Origin: CAYJDP01 sp964371025
Lineage (GTDB): Bacteria; Bacillota_I; Bacilli_A; RF39; UBA660
Reading direction: 5' to 3'
NCBI GenBank assembly: GCA_964371025.1
Contig: CAYJKH010000002.1
Coordinates: forward strand, 62,001-126,000
Length of the DNA stretch: 64,000 bases
Made by a program: the position numbers and the translations under genes. The notes under the pieces are model-generated. The model searched no databases. It was given only the letters and a program-made list of their open reading frames with translations, and was not told where the DNA came from. How positions within the stretch are numbered: the stretch's first letter is position 1; every line of letters begins with the position of its first letter. Below are positions 34,425 to 43,132 of this stretch, in pieces.

Positions 34425-34452
34425 AAAAAACTCATTTAATGAGTTTTTTTAT
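34424..34452. terminator. Bidirectional terminator between rny and rnj
   Basis: AAAAAACTCAT / ATGAGTTTTTTT stem with a TTA loop, at the convergent 3' ends. Confidence 0.88.
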
Positions 34453-36116
34453 TTTTGTATATCAGTTATTACCGGTAAAATAATAGGTTTTCTACCTGTT
34501 AAATTATTTATATAAGGGTAAAGTCCTGAAATAAGTTCAGTTTTAATTGTTGAAAAATTAACATCTTTTTCTAATGCTGCTTTTATAATAGATGTTGCTT
34601 TATATTCAATTTTTCTTATTAATTCTTCGTTTTCATTTACTAAGATAAATCCTCTTGTTGTAATATTAGGTTTAATTAATAGTTTTTTATTTTTCATATC
34701 AACATTTGTAATTATAACTAATATTCCATCATTTGCCATAATTTGTCTATCTCTAATAACTGCACTTCCTATTTCTCCGATTCTGATACCATCAACATAA
34801 GTATCATCACCCTTCATACTAGGACCTCTAGTTATTTCGTGATTTTTCATTATTAGAGTATCACCATTTTTTAAGACAAAAGTATTATCTTTTGGAATCC
34901 CACAACTAATACCAATATCAGCTTGTTTCTTTAACATTCTATAGTCACCATGAAAAGGCATTAAATATTTAGGATTAAATAATCTAAGCATAAGCTTAAT
35001 TTCTTCTTCATTAGCATGACCTGATGTATGTAAGTCTACTATATTATGATTAGTATAAACTTTAACTCCACGTAAATATAATTTGTTAATAGTTTTTGAA
35101 ATGCTTAAAGCATTTCCAGGAATAGCACTTGAGGAAAATATTACTACATCATCAGGTCTTAATTTAATTTGACGGTGGGTTCCATTAGCAATTCTTGATA
35201 AAGCTGCTAGAGGTTCACCTTGAGAACCTGTACATAGTATAGTAACTTCATTTGGTTTTAAATTGTTAGCTTCTTCAGGAGTTACAAGTAAATCTTTATG
35301 ATCAATATAACCTCCTTGAGTAGATACATTTATTCCATTTTCCATACTTCTTCCAAATATACATATTTTACGATTATGTTTATAACATGTTTCAAAAATA
35401 TGTTTTATTCTATATACATTAGAAGCAAAAGTTGCGATTAATACACGGCTGTTTTTACACTTTGAAAATAGTTCATCTAAAGTTTCATCAACTACAGATT
35501 CACTAGTAGAAAAACCTTCGTTTAAAGCATTAGTGGAATCTCCAATTAATAAATCTACTCCTTTATTTCCAATAGTAGCCATTTTATATAAATCTGACAT
35601 ATATCCAATTGGAGTTAAATCAAATTTATAATCTCCAGTTGATACAATTGTACCATCTGGGGTAGTTACACTTATTCCATAAGAATCTGGAATAGAGTGA
35701 GTTGTTCTAAAAAATTCAAGTTCGATTTTATTAAATTTAAGTTTAGTATCTCCATCAAAAGTAATAATATTATCATATCTAATATTACGATCCGCTAATT
35801 TTATATTAATTAATTCTTTAGCATAATTAGGTGTATATATAGCAGGAATATTTACTGTTTGTAATAAAAAAGGTATTCCCCCTATATGATCCTCATGACC
35901 ATGTGTAATAACTAAAGCTTTTATTTTATCTTCATTTTCTTTTAAAAAAGTAAAATCTGGTAAAACATAATCTATTCCTAAAAGTTCACTTTCAGGAAAA
36001 CTAATTCCGGCATCAATAATAATAATAGAGTCATTATGCATTACACAATGCATATTCTTTCCAACTTCACCTAAACCTCCTAAAACAACTATTTGTGTTT
36101 CATTTTTGGTGTTCAT
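34449..36116 (-). CDS. rnj: Ribonuclease J
   Basis: 555-residue MBL/beta-CASP nuclease with 5'-exonuclease and endonuclease activity. It begins with VLGGLGEVGKNMH; the zinc motif is THGHEDHIGG (near 74-83); STGDYKFD, LIGDSTNA, ATFASNVYRI, SAIPGNA, HTSGHA and FHGDYRML follow. The single C-terminal domain matches J1/J2. Only one copy is in the window, so J1 and J2 cannot be separated. It is monocistronic and divergent from ftsY. Confidence 0.97.
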   Translation of the reverse strand: MNTKNETQIVVLGGLGEVGKNMHCVMHNDSIIIIDAGISFPESELLGIDYVLPDFTFLKENEDKIKALVITHGHEDHIGGIPFLLQTVNIPAIYTPNYAKELINIKLADRNIRYDNIITFDGDTKLKFNKIELEFFRTTHSIPDSYGISVTTPDGTIVSTGDYKFDLTPIGYMSDLYKMATIGNKGVDLLIGDSTNALNEGFSTSESVVDETLDELFSKCKNSRVLIATFASNVYRIKHIFETCYKHNRKICIFGRSMENGINVSTQGGYIDHKDLLVTPEEANNLKPNEVTILCTGSQGEPLAALSRIANGTHRQIKLRPDDVVIFSSSAIPGNALSISKTINKLYLRGVKVYTNHNIVDLHTSGHANEEEIKLMLRLFNPKYLMPFHGDYRMLKKQADIGISCGIPKDNTFVLKNGDTLIMKNHEITRGPSMKGDDTYVDGIRIGEIGSAVIRDRQIMANDGILVIITNVDMKNKKLLIKPNITTRGFILVNENEELIRKIEYKATSIIKAALEKDVNFSTIKTELISGLYPYINNLTGRKPIILPVITDIQK

Positions 36117-36268
36117 ATTTATTTTCTCCTTTCTTTAAAGAAATAACTATCACATTATACTACGAAATTAAGATTTTGTCTACTTATCAATAATTATATT
36201 ATTAATAAATATGTAAATAATATTATGAAAAAATAAATATATTTGATATACTTTATATAGGTGATAGA

Positions 36269-37237
36269 ATGTTTAAAAAAATAAAAAGTTTATTTAAAAA
36301 TAAACAACAAGAAGAAAATATAAAAGTATATGAAGAAGGATTAACTAAATCAAGAGAAAATTTTGTTTCTAAGTTAACTAATTTAACTAATAAATACAAA
36401 AAAATTAATGATGAGTATTTTGAAGAATTAGAAGAAATTTTAATTATGGCTGATATTGGAGTTAATACAGTTATCAATTATATAGATAAATTGAAAAAAA
36501 GAGCAAGTGATGAGAAGATTGAAAATACTTCAGATTTAAAAGAATTAATAGTAGATGAATTATTTATTATATATGTAAATGATGAAGTACTATCAGATAA
36601 AATTAATTTTACAAAAGATGAATGCTCAGTTTTATTATTTGTAGGAGTTAATGGAGTTGGAAAAACTACCACGATTGGTAAAATAGCTTATAACTTGAAA
36701 AAAGAAGGGAAGAAAGTATTATTAGTAGGAGCAGATACTTTTAGAGCAGGAGCTGTCGAACAACTAAGACTTTGGTCAAAAAGAATTGATGTTGACTTTT
36801 ATTCCAAAGAACAAGGGAGTGATCCTAGTAGTGTTGTATATGATGGAGTAGTAAGAGGAATGGACGGATATGATGTAGTACTAATTGATACTGCAGGCCG
36901 TTTACAAAATAAAACTAATTTAATGAATGAATTAGAAAAAATATCCAAAGTAATTAAAAATTTATTAGGTAGAGAAGTTAATGAAACTCTTTTAGTAGTA
37001 GATGCTACAACTGGTCAAAACGGAATATCTCAAGCTAAAGCTTTTAAAGAAATAACAGATATAACAGGAATTGTTTTAACAAAGTTAGATGGTACTGCAA
37101 AAGGAGGAATAGTTTTAGCAATTAAAGAAGAGGTAGGATTACCAGTTAAATATATTGGACTAGGTGAGAAAAAGGAAGATATAGAAAAATTTGATATAGA
37201 AAAATATATTTATGGATTATTTAAAGATTTTATATAG
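36269..37237 (+). CDS. ftsY: Signal recognition particle receptor FtsY
   Basis: 322 residues: short acidic/basic A region, N domain (about 25-110) and G domain. G1 GVNGVGKT (126-133), the insertion-box region ADTFRAGAVEQL, DTAGRLQNK, TTGQNG, TKLDGTAKGG and GLGEKKEDIEKF are all standard. It receives SRP-ribosome complexes at the membrane. The A domain is very short, as in other low-GC Gram-positives. It is followed closely by ylxM, as in Bacillus, but ffh does not follow. Confidence 0.98.
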   Translation: MFKKIKSLFKNKQQEENIKVYEEGLTKSRENFVSKLTNLTNKYKKINDEYFEELEEILIMADIGVNTVINYIDKLKKRASDEKIENTSDLKELIVDELFIIYVNDEVLSDKINFTKDECSVLLFVGVNGVGKTTTIGKIAYNLKKEGKKVLLVGADTFRAGAVEQLRLWSKRIDVDFYSKEQGSDPSSVVYDGVVRGMDGYDVVLIDTAGRLQNKTNLMNELEKISKVIKNLLGREVNETLLVVDATTGQNGISQAKAFKEITDITGIVLTKLDGTAKGGIVLAIKEEVGLPVKYIGLGEKKEDIEKFDIEKYIYGLFKDFI

Positions 37238-37246
37238 GAGATAATT

Positions 37247-37555
37247 ATGGAAGAAATAGGATATTTAACTCAAATTTATGATTTGTATAAAGAGTTATTA
37301 ACGCCAAAGCAAAAAGAATACTTTGAAGAATATTATTTTGATAATTTATCATTAGCAGAAATAAGTGAAAATTATAATGTTAGTAGAAATGCAATTTATA
37401 ATCATATTAAAGCAACAACGGATAAACTAAATTATTATGAAAGTAAATTAAAGTTATTAGAAAAACTTAATAACTTAGAAGAAATATTAAAAGATATAGA
37501 AGATTTAAAAGTAAAAGAGAAAATTGAAAAAATATATATGATGGGAGCAGAATAA
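37247..37555 (+). CDS. ylxM: YlxM family putative DNA/RNA-binding protein (UPF0122)
   Basis: 102 residues with a sigma-70 region-4-like helix-turn-helix: LTPKQKEYFEEYYFDNLSLA followed by EISENYNVSRNAIYNHIK. A small SRP-associated protein in Firmicutes. It starts 9 bp after ftsY. One base separates its stop from the murC start, so ftsY-ylxM-murC is probably one transcript. In Bacillus ylxM is followed by ffh; that gene is not in this window. Confidence 0.92.
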   Translation: MEEIGYLTQIYDLYKELLTPKQKEYFEEYYFDNLSLAEISENYNVSRNAIYNHIKATTDKLNYYESKLKLLEKLNNLEEILKDIEDLKVKEKIEKIYMMGAE

Positions 37556-37556
37556 T

Positions 37557-38861
37557 ATGAAATACCATTTTGTTGGAATAAAAGGTGCAGGGATGAGTTC
37601 ACTTGCTCAAATAGTAAATGACTTAGGAGAACAAGTTCAAGGTAGTGATAAAGATATGTACTTCTTTACACAAGTTAAATTAGAAGAAAAAAATATTCCT
37701 TTTTATCCTTATGATAAAAACAATATTAGTAATGATATGGTTATTGTACAAGGGAACTCTATTGGTGATGATCATGAAGAAATAAAAAGAGCAAAAGAAT
37801 TAAATTTAAAAATATTAACATACCAAGATATGTTAAAAGAATTAACAAAAAAATATAAATCAATTACTATTACAGGGTGTCATGGAAAAACAACTACAAC
37901 CTCTATGTTAGCTCATGTACTTGATAATATATGTGGTACAAATTACTTAATTGGAGATGCTACAGGCCATGCTAATAAAGAAAATGAATATTTTGTTTTA
38001 GAAGCGTGTGAATATAAAAGGCATTTTCTAAATTATATTCCAAGCTATACAATTATAACTAATATTGATTTAGATCATCCCGATTACTTTAAAGATATTG
38101 AAGATGTTATAGCTGCATATCAAGAACATGTTATGTTAGCAGAAAAGATGGTTATTGCTTGTGGAGATGATCCTTATACAAGAAAATTAAAACCAAATGT
38201 TGATATTGTATTTTATGGAGTAAATGAAAATAATGATATTGTAGCTAAAAATATAAAAAAAACAAGCGAAGCTACTAATTTTTCAGTATATATAAAAGGA
38301 AATCATTATGGTGATTTTAGTCTACCTTTATTCGGAGACCATATGTTACTTAATGCTTTATCGGTAATTGCAGTATGCTATTATGAAAATATTAAAGTAG
38401 AAGAAGTAGAAAAGTATTTAAAAACCTTTAAAGGGGCTACTAGAAGATACTCTGAAACAAAAGTTTTAAATAATATAGTAGTAGATGATTATGCGCACCA
38501 TCCAACAGAAGTAGAAGCTACTATTAAAACTACTAAACAAAAGTATCCAAATAAAAAAATAGTAGGAATTTTTCAACCTCACACATTTTCAAGAACAAAA
38601 ACTTTTGCTAAAGAATTTATTGATATATTTAAAACCTTAGACTATGTATATATATTTAATATTCATCCAGCACGAGAAGTACAAGAAGATTTTAAGAATA
38701 TTACTAGTGATATTATTATAAATAATTTAGATAATGCTGAATCTATTAGTATAGATGAATATAATAAACTTATGAAATGGGATAACACAGTATTATTATT
38801 TATGAGTCCAAATGATATATCAAAGATAGAAAAAGAATATATAAGTGCAAAGAATAATTAG
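37557..38861 (+). CDS. murC: UDP-N-acetylmuramate--L-alanine ligase
   Basis: 434 residues. Adds L-alanine to UDP-MurNAc, the first step of stem-peptide assembly. Signatures: HFVGIKGAGMSSLA at the start, TGCHGKTTTTSML (about 105-117), NIDLDHPDYF, YAHHPTEVEATI and GIFQPHTFSRTK. The ribosome site lies inside ylxM. Together with murE it confirms a functional peptidoglycan pathway. A terminator overlaps the stop codon. Confidence 0.97.
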   Translation: MKYHFVGIKGAGMSSLAQIVNDLGEQVQGSDKDMYFFTQVKLEEKNIPFYPYDKNNISNDMVIVQGNSIGDDHEEIKRAKELNLKILTYQDMLKELTKKYKSITITGCHGKTTTTSMLAHVLDNICGTNYLIGDATGHANKENEYFVLEACEYKRHFLNYIPSYTIITNIDLDHPDYFKDIEDVIAAYQEHVMLAEKMVIACGDDPYTRKLKPNVDIVFYGVNENNDIVAKNIKKTSEATNFSVYIKGNHYGDFSLPLFGDHMLLNALSVIAVCYYENIKVEEVEKYLKTFKGATRRYSETKVLNNIVVDDYAHHPTEVEATIKTTKQKYPNKKIVGIFQPHTFSRTKTFAKEFIDIFKTLDYVYIFNIHPAREVQEDFKNITSDIIINNLDNAESISIDEYNKLMKWDNTVLLFMSPNDISKIEKEYISAKNN

Positions 38862-38880
38862 TTTATTCTTTTTTTTTTAT
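38849..38880 (+). terminator. murC terminator
   Basis: AAAGAATAA / TTATTCTTT stem with a 5-nt loop followed by T8, overlapping the murC stop. Confidence 0.85.
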
Positions 38881-38944
38881 TACTTGTAAAAAAAAAGAAA
38901 AAAATATATAATATAATAAGAGTAGAATAAAAGGAGTAAGGGTT

Positions 38945-41035
38945 ATGTTTAATAAAATAGTATATATAAGTGATAAAAGTGCTCATGTTAGTTTAAATAC
39001 TGAAAAAGAAGTAACTATGAATTTAATGAATTTACACATAGTTTTTGATGATGGGATTAAACAAATTTTAGGAGAAATAGATGATTTAGATAAAAATATC
39101 GCTAAAATTAGATTTTTAGGAGAAATTGCTAATGATAGGCTATATTCAGGAGTTATTAGAAAACCAGCTATGGATGCAACTGTTAGAATTATTTCAAAAG
39201 AAGAAGTTCATTTAATAACAGGAGAAAATAAAGCTGGGCAACTAAATTTAGGAGTTAGTCCTTTTTATAATGATTATCCAGTATACTTAGATGTAAATAG
39301 CTTCTTTTCAAATCACTTTTCGATTATTGGTAATAGTGGTTCTGGTAAAAGTTGTGGAGTATCTAGACTTATTCAAAATTTATTTTCAAATAAAAACTTA
39401 TTCCCTTATAAATCGAATCTTTTATTTTTTGATTCATCTGGAGAATACTATAATGCATTTAAAGATATAAATAAAATAGATCCTAGTTATCATTTTAAAT
39501 ATATATCTACTAATGAAACGGATCCTATGGTAGAAAAGTTAAGAATACCAATTTGGTTATTAAATGCAACAGATGTAGCATTATTATTACAAATAACAAA
39601 TCATTCCCAAATACCAATTGTGGAAAGAATGTTAAAACTAGCTAATATTTTTGCGCAAACTGGGGATGAAGCTAATAATTATAAAAACTACTTAATTGCA
39701 AAAGCAATAATGACTATTTTATATACTAATGAAACAGCACCGAATAAAAGAAATGAAATTTTTTCAATTATAGCAAACTGTAGTACAGATCAATTTCATC
39801 TTGAGGCCGATCTTCAAGGAATTGGGTATACAAGAAAATTTAGAGAATGCTTTTTAATTGATAACAGTGGTCAATTTACTGAAAGTGTTTTATTAACTGA
39901 ATATATTTCTTCGTTTATAAAACCAGAATATGAAACTTATGAGATTAATGAGAAAAATGCTTATAATTTAGAAACTTTAGAGAATGCTTTAAGTTTTACT
40001 TTAATAAGTGAAGGATGGTTAAGGAATGAACAAACTTATGGAGATGCTGTAACTATAAAAGTAAGATTACATTCTTTAATAACAGGAGAGTTAGCAAAAT
40101 ATTTTGATTATCAAGCAAATGCAACACTAGATAGTTTCTTATCTTCATTATTAATAGATAGTAATAGAAAATATCAAATTGTTAATATTAATTTTTCAGA
40201 TGTTGATGATGACTTTGCAAAAGTAATTACAAAAATATTTTCAAGAATGTTCTTTGATTTTGCAAAAGGATTAACTGATAGAGCAACAATTCCTTTTCAT
40301 TTAATTATTGAAGAAGCTCATAGATATATTCAAAATGATAGAGATAGATTCTTGTTTGGATATAATATATTTGAAAGAATAGCAAAAGAAGGAAGAAAGT
40401 ATGGAGTTATTTTAGGATTAATTACCCAAAGACCTGTTGAACTTTCTGATACAGTAATTTCACAATGTTCTAACTTTTTAATATTCAAAATGAACCATCC
40501 TGTAGATGTGGAATATATTAGAAAGATGCTACCTAATATTAGTGATGAAATTGTTGAAAAACAAAAAACATTACAAGCAGGGACATGTTTAGGATTTGGA
40601 TTTGCTTTTAAAATTCCAATCATTGTAAAATTAGAAATGCCAAACCCTTCACCATTAAGTGGAAGTGTTAACATTTACGGAGCGTGGAATGGTAATAAAC
40701 CACAAAGCAACGTTGTAATACAAGAAGATATTCCAGATCCAATGCCAATAGTAAATAAAGTAGTGGAAGCGGTTAAAGAACCAGTTGCAGAACCAGTATT
40801 ACAAATACAAGCAGAAGCACCAACGATTCCAGTAGTGCAATCAGAGGTACAAGCAGCAGAACCAGTATTACAAATTCAAACAGAAGTACAACCAGAAATT
40901 CAACAGTCAGTTGTAGCAATCCCAGAAGTACAACATCAAGTTGCACCACAAGTGGAGATTCCTTTGCCGCAGCCTGCAGTTCAAGCATCAGTACAATCTG
41001 TTGATATAAACCAATTAACATCACTAGGAGAATAA
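38945..41035 (+). CDS. HerA-like DNA-translocating ATPase
   Basis: 696 residues. N-terminal HAS-barrel-like region (1-110), then an FtsK/HerA RecA-fold ATPase: Walker A GNSGSGKS (129-136), FFDSSGEYYNAF, Walker B LIIEEAHRY (near 450), and GLITQRPVELSDTVISQC. In archaea and many bacteria HerA works with the NurA nuclease in end resection; no nurA is seen here. About 120 C-terminal residues after IYGAWNGNK are a Pro/Val/Gln/Glu low-complexity tail with repeated 'EPVLQIQ' units, which probably is disordered. This tail is not a usual HerA feature. It has its own promoter region and terminator. Confidence 0.85.
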   Translation: MFNKIVYISDKSAHVSLNTEKEVTMNLMNLHIVFDDGIKQILGEIDDLDKNIAKIRFLGEIANDRLYSGVIRKPAMDATVRIISKEEVHLITGENKAGQLNLGVSPFYNDYPVYLDVNSFFSNHFSIIGNSGSGKSCGVSRLIQNLFSNKNLFPYKSNLLFFDSSGEYYNAFKDINKIDPSYHFKYISTNETDPMVEKLRIPIWLLNATDVALLLQITNHSQIPIVERMLKLANIFAQTGDEANNYKNYLIAKAIMTILYTNETAPNKRNEIFSIIANCSTDQFHLEADLQGIGYTRKFRECFLIDNSGQFTESVLLTEYISSFIKPEYETYEINEKNAYNLETLENALSFTLISEGWLRNEQTYGDAVTIKVRLHSLITGELAKYFDYQANATLDSFLSSLLIDSNRKYQIVNINFSDVDDDFAKVITKIFSRMFFDFAKGLTDRATIPFHLIIEEAHRYIQNDRDRFLFGYNIFERIAKEGRKYGVILGLITQRPVELSDTVISQCSNFLIFKMNHPVDVEYIRKMLPNISDEIVEKQKTLQAGTCLGFGFAFKIPIIVKLEMPNPSPLSGSVNIYGAWNGNKPQSNVVIQEDIPDPMPIVNKVVEAVKEPVAEPVLQIQAEAPTIPVVQSEVQAAEPVLQIQTEVQPEIQQSVVAIPEVQHQVAPQVEIPLPQPAVQASVQSVDINQLTSLGE

Positions 41036-41038
41036 AAG

Positions 41039-41064
41039 AAACAAGAGAATTACTCTTGTTTTTG
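41039..41064 (+). terminator. Terminator of the HerA-like gene
   Basis: AAACAAGAG (41039-41047) / CTCTTGTTT (41053-41061), loop AATTA, then T-rich. Confidence 0.85.
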
Positions 41065-41112
41065 TTATTTGTTTCTATACAATTTATAAATTAGATGATA
41101 TAATTTATATAT

Positions 41113-41199
41113 GCCTGTGTGGTGGAATTGGTAGACACGTTGGACTCAAAATCCAATGGTAGAAATATCATGTCGGTTCAAGTCCGACCACAGGTACCA
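41113..41199 (+). tRNA. tRNA-Leu (anticodon CAA)
   Basis: Type II tRNA. Acceptor GCCTGTG pairs with CACAGGT (G-U at the end), D-arm has GGTGGAATTGGTAGACAC, anticodon stem TTGGA/TCCAA with loop CTCAAAA gives CAA (reads UUG), a long variable arm (TGGTAGAAATATCATG), T-arm GTCGGTTCAAGTCCGAC, and an encoded CCA at 41197-41199. TATAAT lies at 41099-41104, 8 bp upstream, so its promoter is very close. Confidence 0.97.
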
Positions 41200-41209
41200 A
41201 TAAAAAAAT

Positions 41210-41236
41210 AAATAGATAGAAATATCTATTTTTTAA
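41210..41236 (+). terminator. Terminator after tRNA-Leu
   Basis: AAATAGATA (41210-41218) / TATCTATTT (41223-41231) with a GAAA loop and T-run. Confidence 0.85.
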
Positions 41237-41294
41237 ATAATTTTAACTAGATAAAAATATAAAAAAATGATATCTTAAGTATAGAGGTGAGTAG

Positions 41295-42092
41295 ATGAAA
41301 AGGGTTAAACTAATATGTGGTTTATTTACTATTATGATACTAACAGGATGTAATGGAACAGTAACTAAGGAGTTAAGACATAATGGATTTAGTGTATCTG
41401 ATGAAGAATTTATTTGTGATTATTTAATTAAGGATGATTTAGTAGTGGGAGAAGTAAAATATTTAACAAATGATTTTGCTATATTAAATAATAATAAAAT
41501 TTACGCTCTTTCGATTGGACAAAAATTTAGTAATGAAAAAAATTGTAAAGAATTAAAAAGTATAAAAGTATTATCAATAATAGATAACAAAATATTCTTA
41601 GGAGAAGATAATAAATTATATTATACTCCTACTAGTAAAAGTGAAGTAATAGAGTGTACTACAAAAGAAGATGATTATTATTTATATAAAGCATTATTAA
41701 ATGATGGAAATGTAAAAATTATTTCAATTGATCAAACCAATGGCATTTATTATATTTTGTCAGATGATGGAAATGTATATGAAGTAACTATTAATACAGA
41801 AACGTTTACAGAGTTAAATCGAAAATTAATATATGATCATAAGAATTATGATGGGAAGATTGTAGACTTTAATTTTTCTTATAATAATCTTAATAGTCAA
41901 TTTATAAAAACAAACACAAGTTATTATAGAAATCAAACAACTAATTTAGAAGAGTGTAGTATGTATGCTGATGTTCTTTGTCAATATAAATTTAGTAAAG
42001 ATACTGTTATGACTGAATATGAAGATAATATTCTACATTATAATGGAGATTTATTAATAACAACTTATGGGAAAATATTTAATATAAGCTAG
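41295..42092 (+). CDS. Predicted lipoprotein of unknown function
   Basis: 265 residues. MKRVKL start, hydrophobic segment and lipobox ILTGC (Cys about residue 19). The mature part is beta-rich with repeated 'N-K-I-Y/F-x-L' strands and may form a small propeller-like fold (e.g. NNNKIYALSIGQKF, DNKIFLGEDNKLYYT, DDGNVYEVTIN). Several cysteines are scattered through it. No family recognised. AGAGGTGAG precedes the ATG. The methyltransferase gene starts 23 bp downstream. Confidence 0.72.
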   Translation: MKRVKLICGLFTIMILTGCNGTVTKELRHNGFSVSDEEFICDYLIKDDLVVGEVKYLTNDFAILNNNKIYALSIGQKFSNEKNCKELKSIKVLSIIDNKIFLGEDNKLYYTPTSKSEVIECTTKEDDYYLYKALLNDGNVKIISIDQTNGIYYILSDDGNVYEVTINTETFTELNRKLIYDHKNYDGKIVDFNFSYNNLNSQFIKTNTSYYRNQTTNLEECSMYADVLCQYKFSKDTVMTEYEDNILHYNGDLLITTYGKIFNIS

Positions 42093-42115
42093 TATATTAG
42101 ATTAAGAGGTGGAAT

Positions 42116-42988
42116 ATGAAAGTAGCAGAATTATGGAAAGATTATGAAATTATAGATGCATCAGCAGGAGAAAAATTAGAAAAATGGAAAGATATTATTT
42201 TACTCAGACCTGATCCAAGTATTATTTGGGATGATAGAAAATTATTAGAGGAATATAAAGATTCTATTAATGCAGTATATCATAGAAGTAATAAAGGTGG
42301 TGGACAGTGGGATAATTTAAAATATACACCAGATAAATGGGAAGTGTCATATAAAAATCTAAAGTTTAATATTAAGCAAATGGGTTTTAAACATACGGGA
42401 CTATTCCCAGAACAAGCTGTTAATTGGGATTTCATGATTGAAAAAATTAAGACTCGAAAAGAAGAAGTAAAAGTTTTAAATTTATTTGCATATACAGGAG
42501 GGGCAACAGTTGCTTGTTTAAGTGCTGGAGCATCAGTAGTTCATGTTGATTCTTCTCGCGGTATGATAGAATGGTGTAAGGAAAATGTTAAATCTAATAA
42601 TTTGGAAGATAAAAATATTAGATACTTACATGATGATGTAGTTAAATTTGTTAAAAGAGAAATTAGAAGAGGAAATAAATATGATGCTATAGTAATGGAT
42701 CCACCAAGTTATGGAAAAGGGGCTAATGGAGAAGTTTGGGATATTGAAAAAGATTTAACTAATTTAGTTAATTTAACAGTAGACTTATTAAGTGATAATG
42801 CTTTATTTTTCTTGATTAATTCTTATACAACATCACTATCTTCAATATGTTTGAAAAATATGCTTGAATTAACTATAAATAAAAAAATACCAGGAAAAAT
42901 TACAGCAGGAGAGATTGGATTACCAATAACTAAAACAAATTTAATTTTACCTTGTGGTATATATGGGAAATGGGAAGATAATAAATAA
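42116..42988 (+). CDS. RlmI/RlmK-like class I SAM-dependent rRNA methyltransferase
   Basis: 290 residues. SAM-binding NLFAYTGGATVACLSAGA (about 121-138), HVDSSRGMIEWCKEN, and the catalytic-type motif DPPSYG with VMDPPSYGKG near 193-202. This is the architecture of the RlmI/RlmK (YccW-like) family that methylates 23S rRNA bases; the PUA domain of RlmI is lacking and the N-terminal 100 residues resemble the short RlmK-like forms. The exact target base is not deducible. An AGAGGTGGA ribosome site lies upstream. Confidence 0.85.
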   Translation: MKVAELWKDYEIIDASAGEKLEKWKDIILLRPDPSIIWDDRKLLEEYKDSINAVYHRSNKGGGQWDNLKYTPDKWEVSYKNLKFNIKQMGFKHTGLFPEQAVNWDFMIEKIKTRKEEVKVLNLFAYTGGATVACLSAGASVVHVDSSRGMIEWCKENVKSNNLEDKNIRYLHDDVVKFVKREIRRGNKYDAIVMDPPSYGKGANGEVWDIEKDLTNLVNLTVDLLSDNALFFLINSYTTSLSSICLKNMLELTINKKIPGKITAGEIGLPITKTNLILPCGIYGKWEDNK

Positions 42989-43002
42989 TTTCATAAAAGT
43001 AT

Positions 43003-43045
43003 AATAATGTTGGTATTAAAAAAGAGTACTAATATTATTTTTTTT
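43003..43045 (+). terminator. Terminator of the methyltransferase gene
   Basis: 13-bp stem with two G-U pairs (43003-43015 with 43027-43039) followed by a long T-run. Confidence 0.82.
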
Positions 43046-43132
43046 ATTATGTAAATATACTAAAATATGTTTGCAATTGAATTATAAATTTGATATTATA
43101 TTTATAAGATAGATAAAAGGGAGAAGATTATT

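Noticed and set aside
40773..41024. Minus-strand leucine/valine-rich frame in the HerA-like tail
   Set aside because: Antisense of a low-complexity Pro/Gln/Val/Glu coding region; no ribosome site or independent support.
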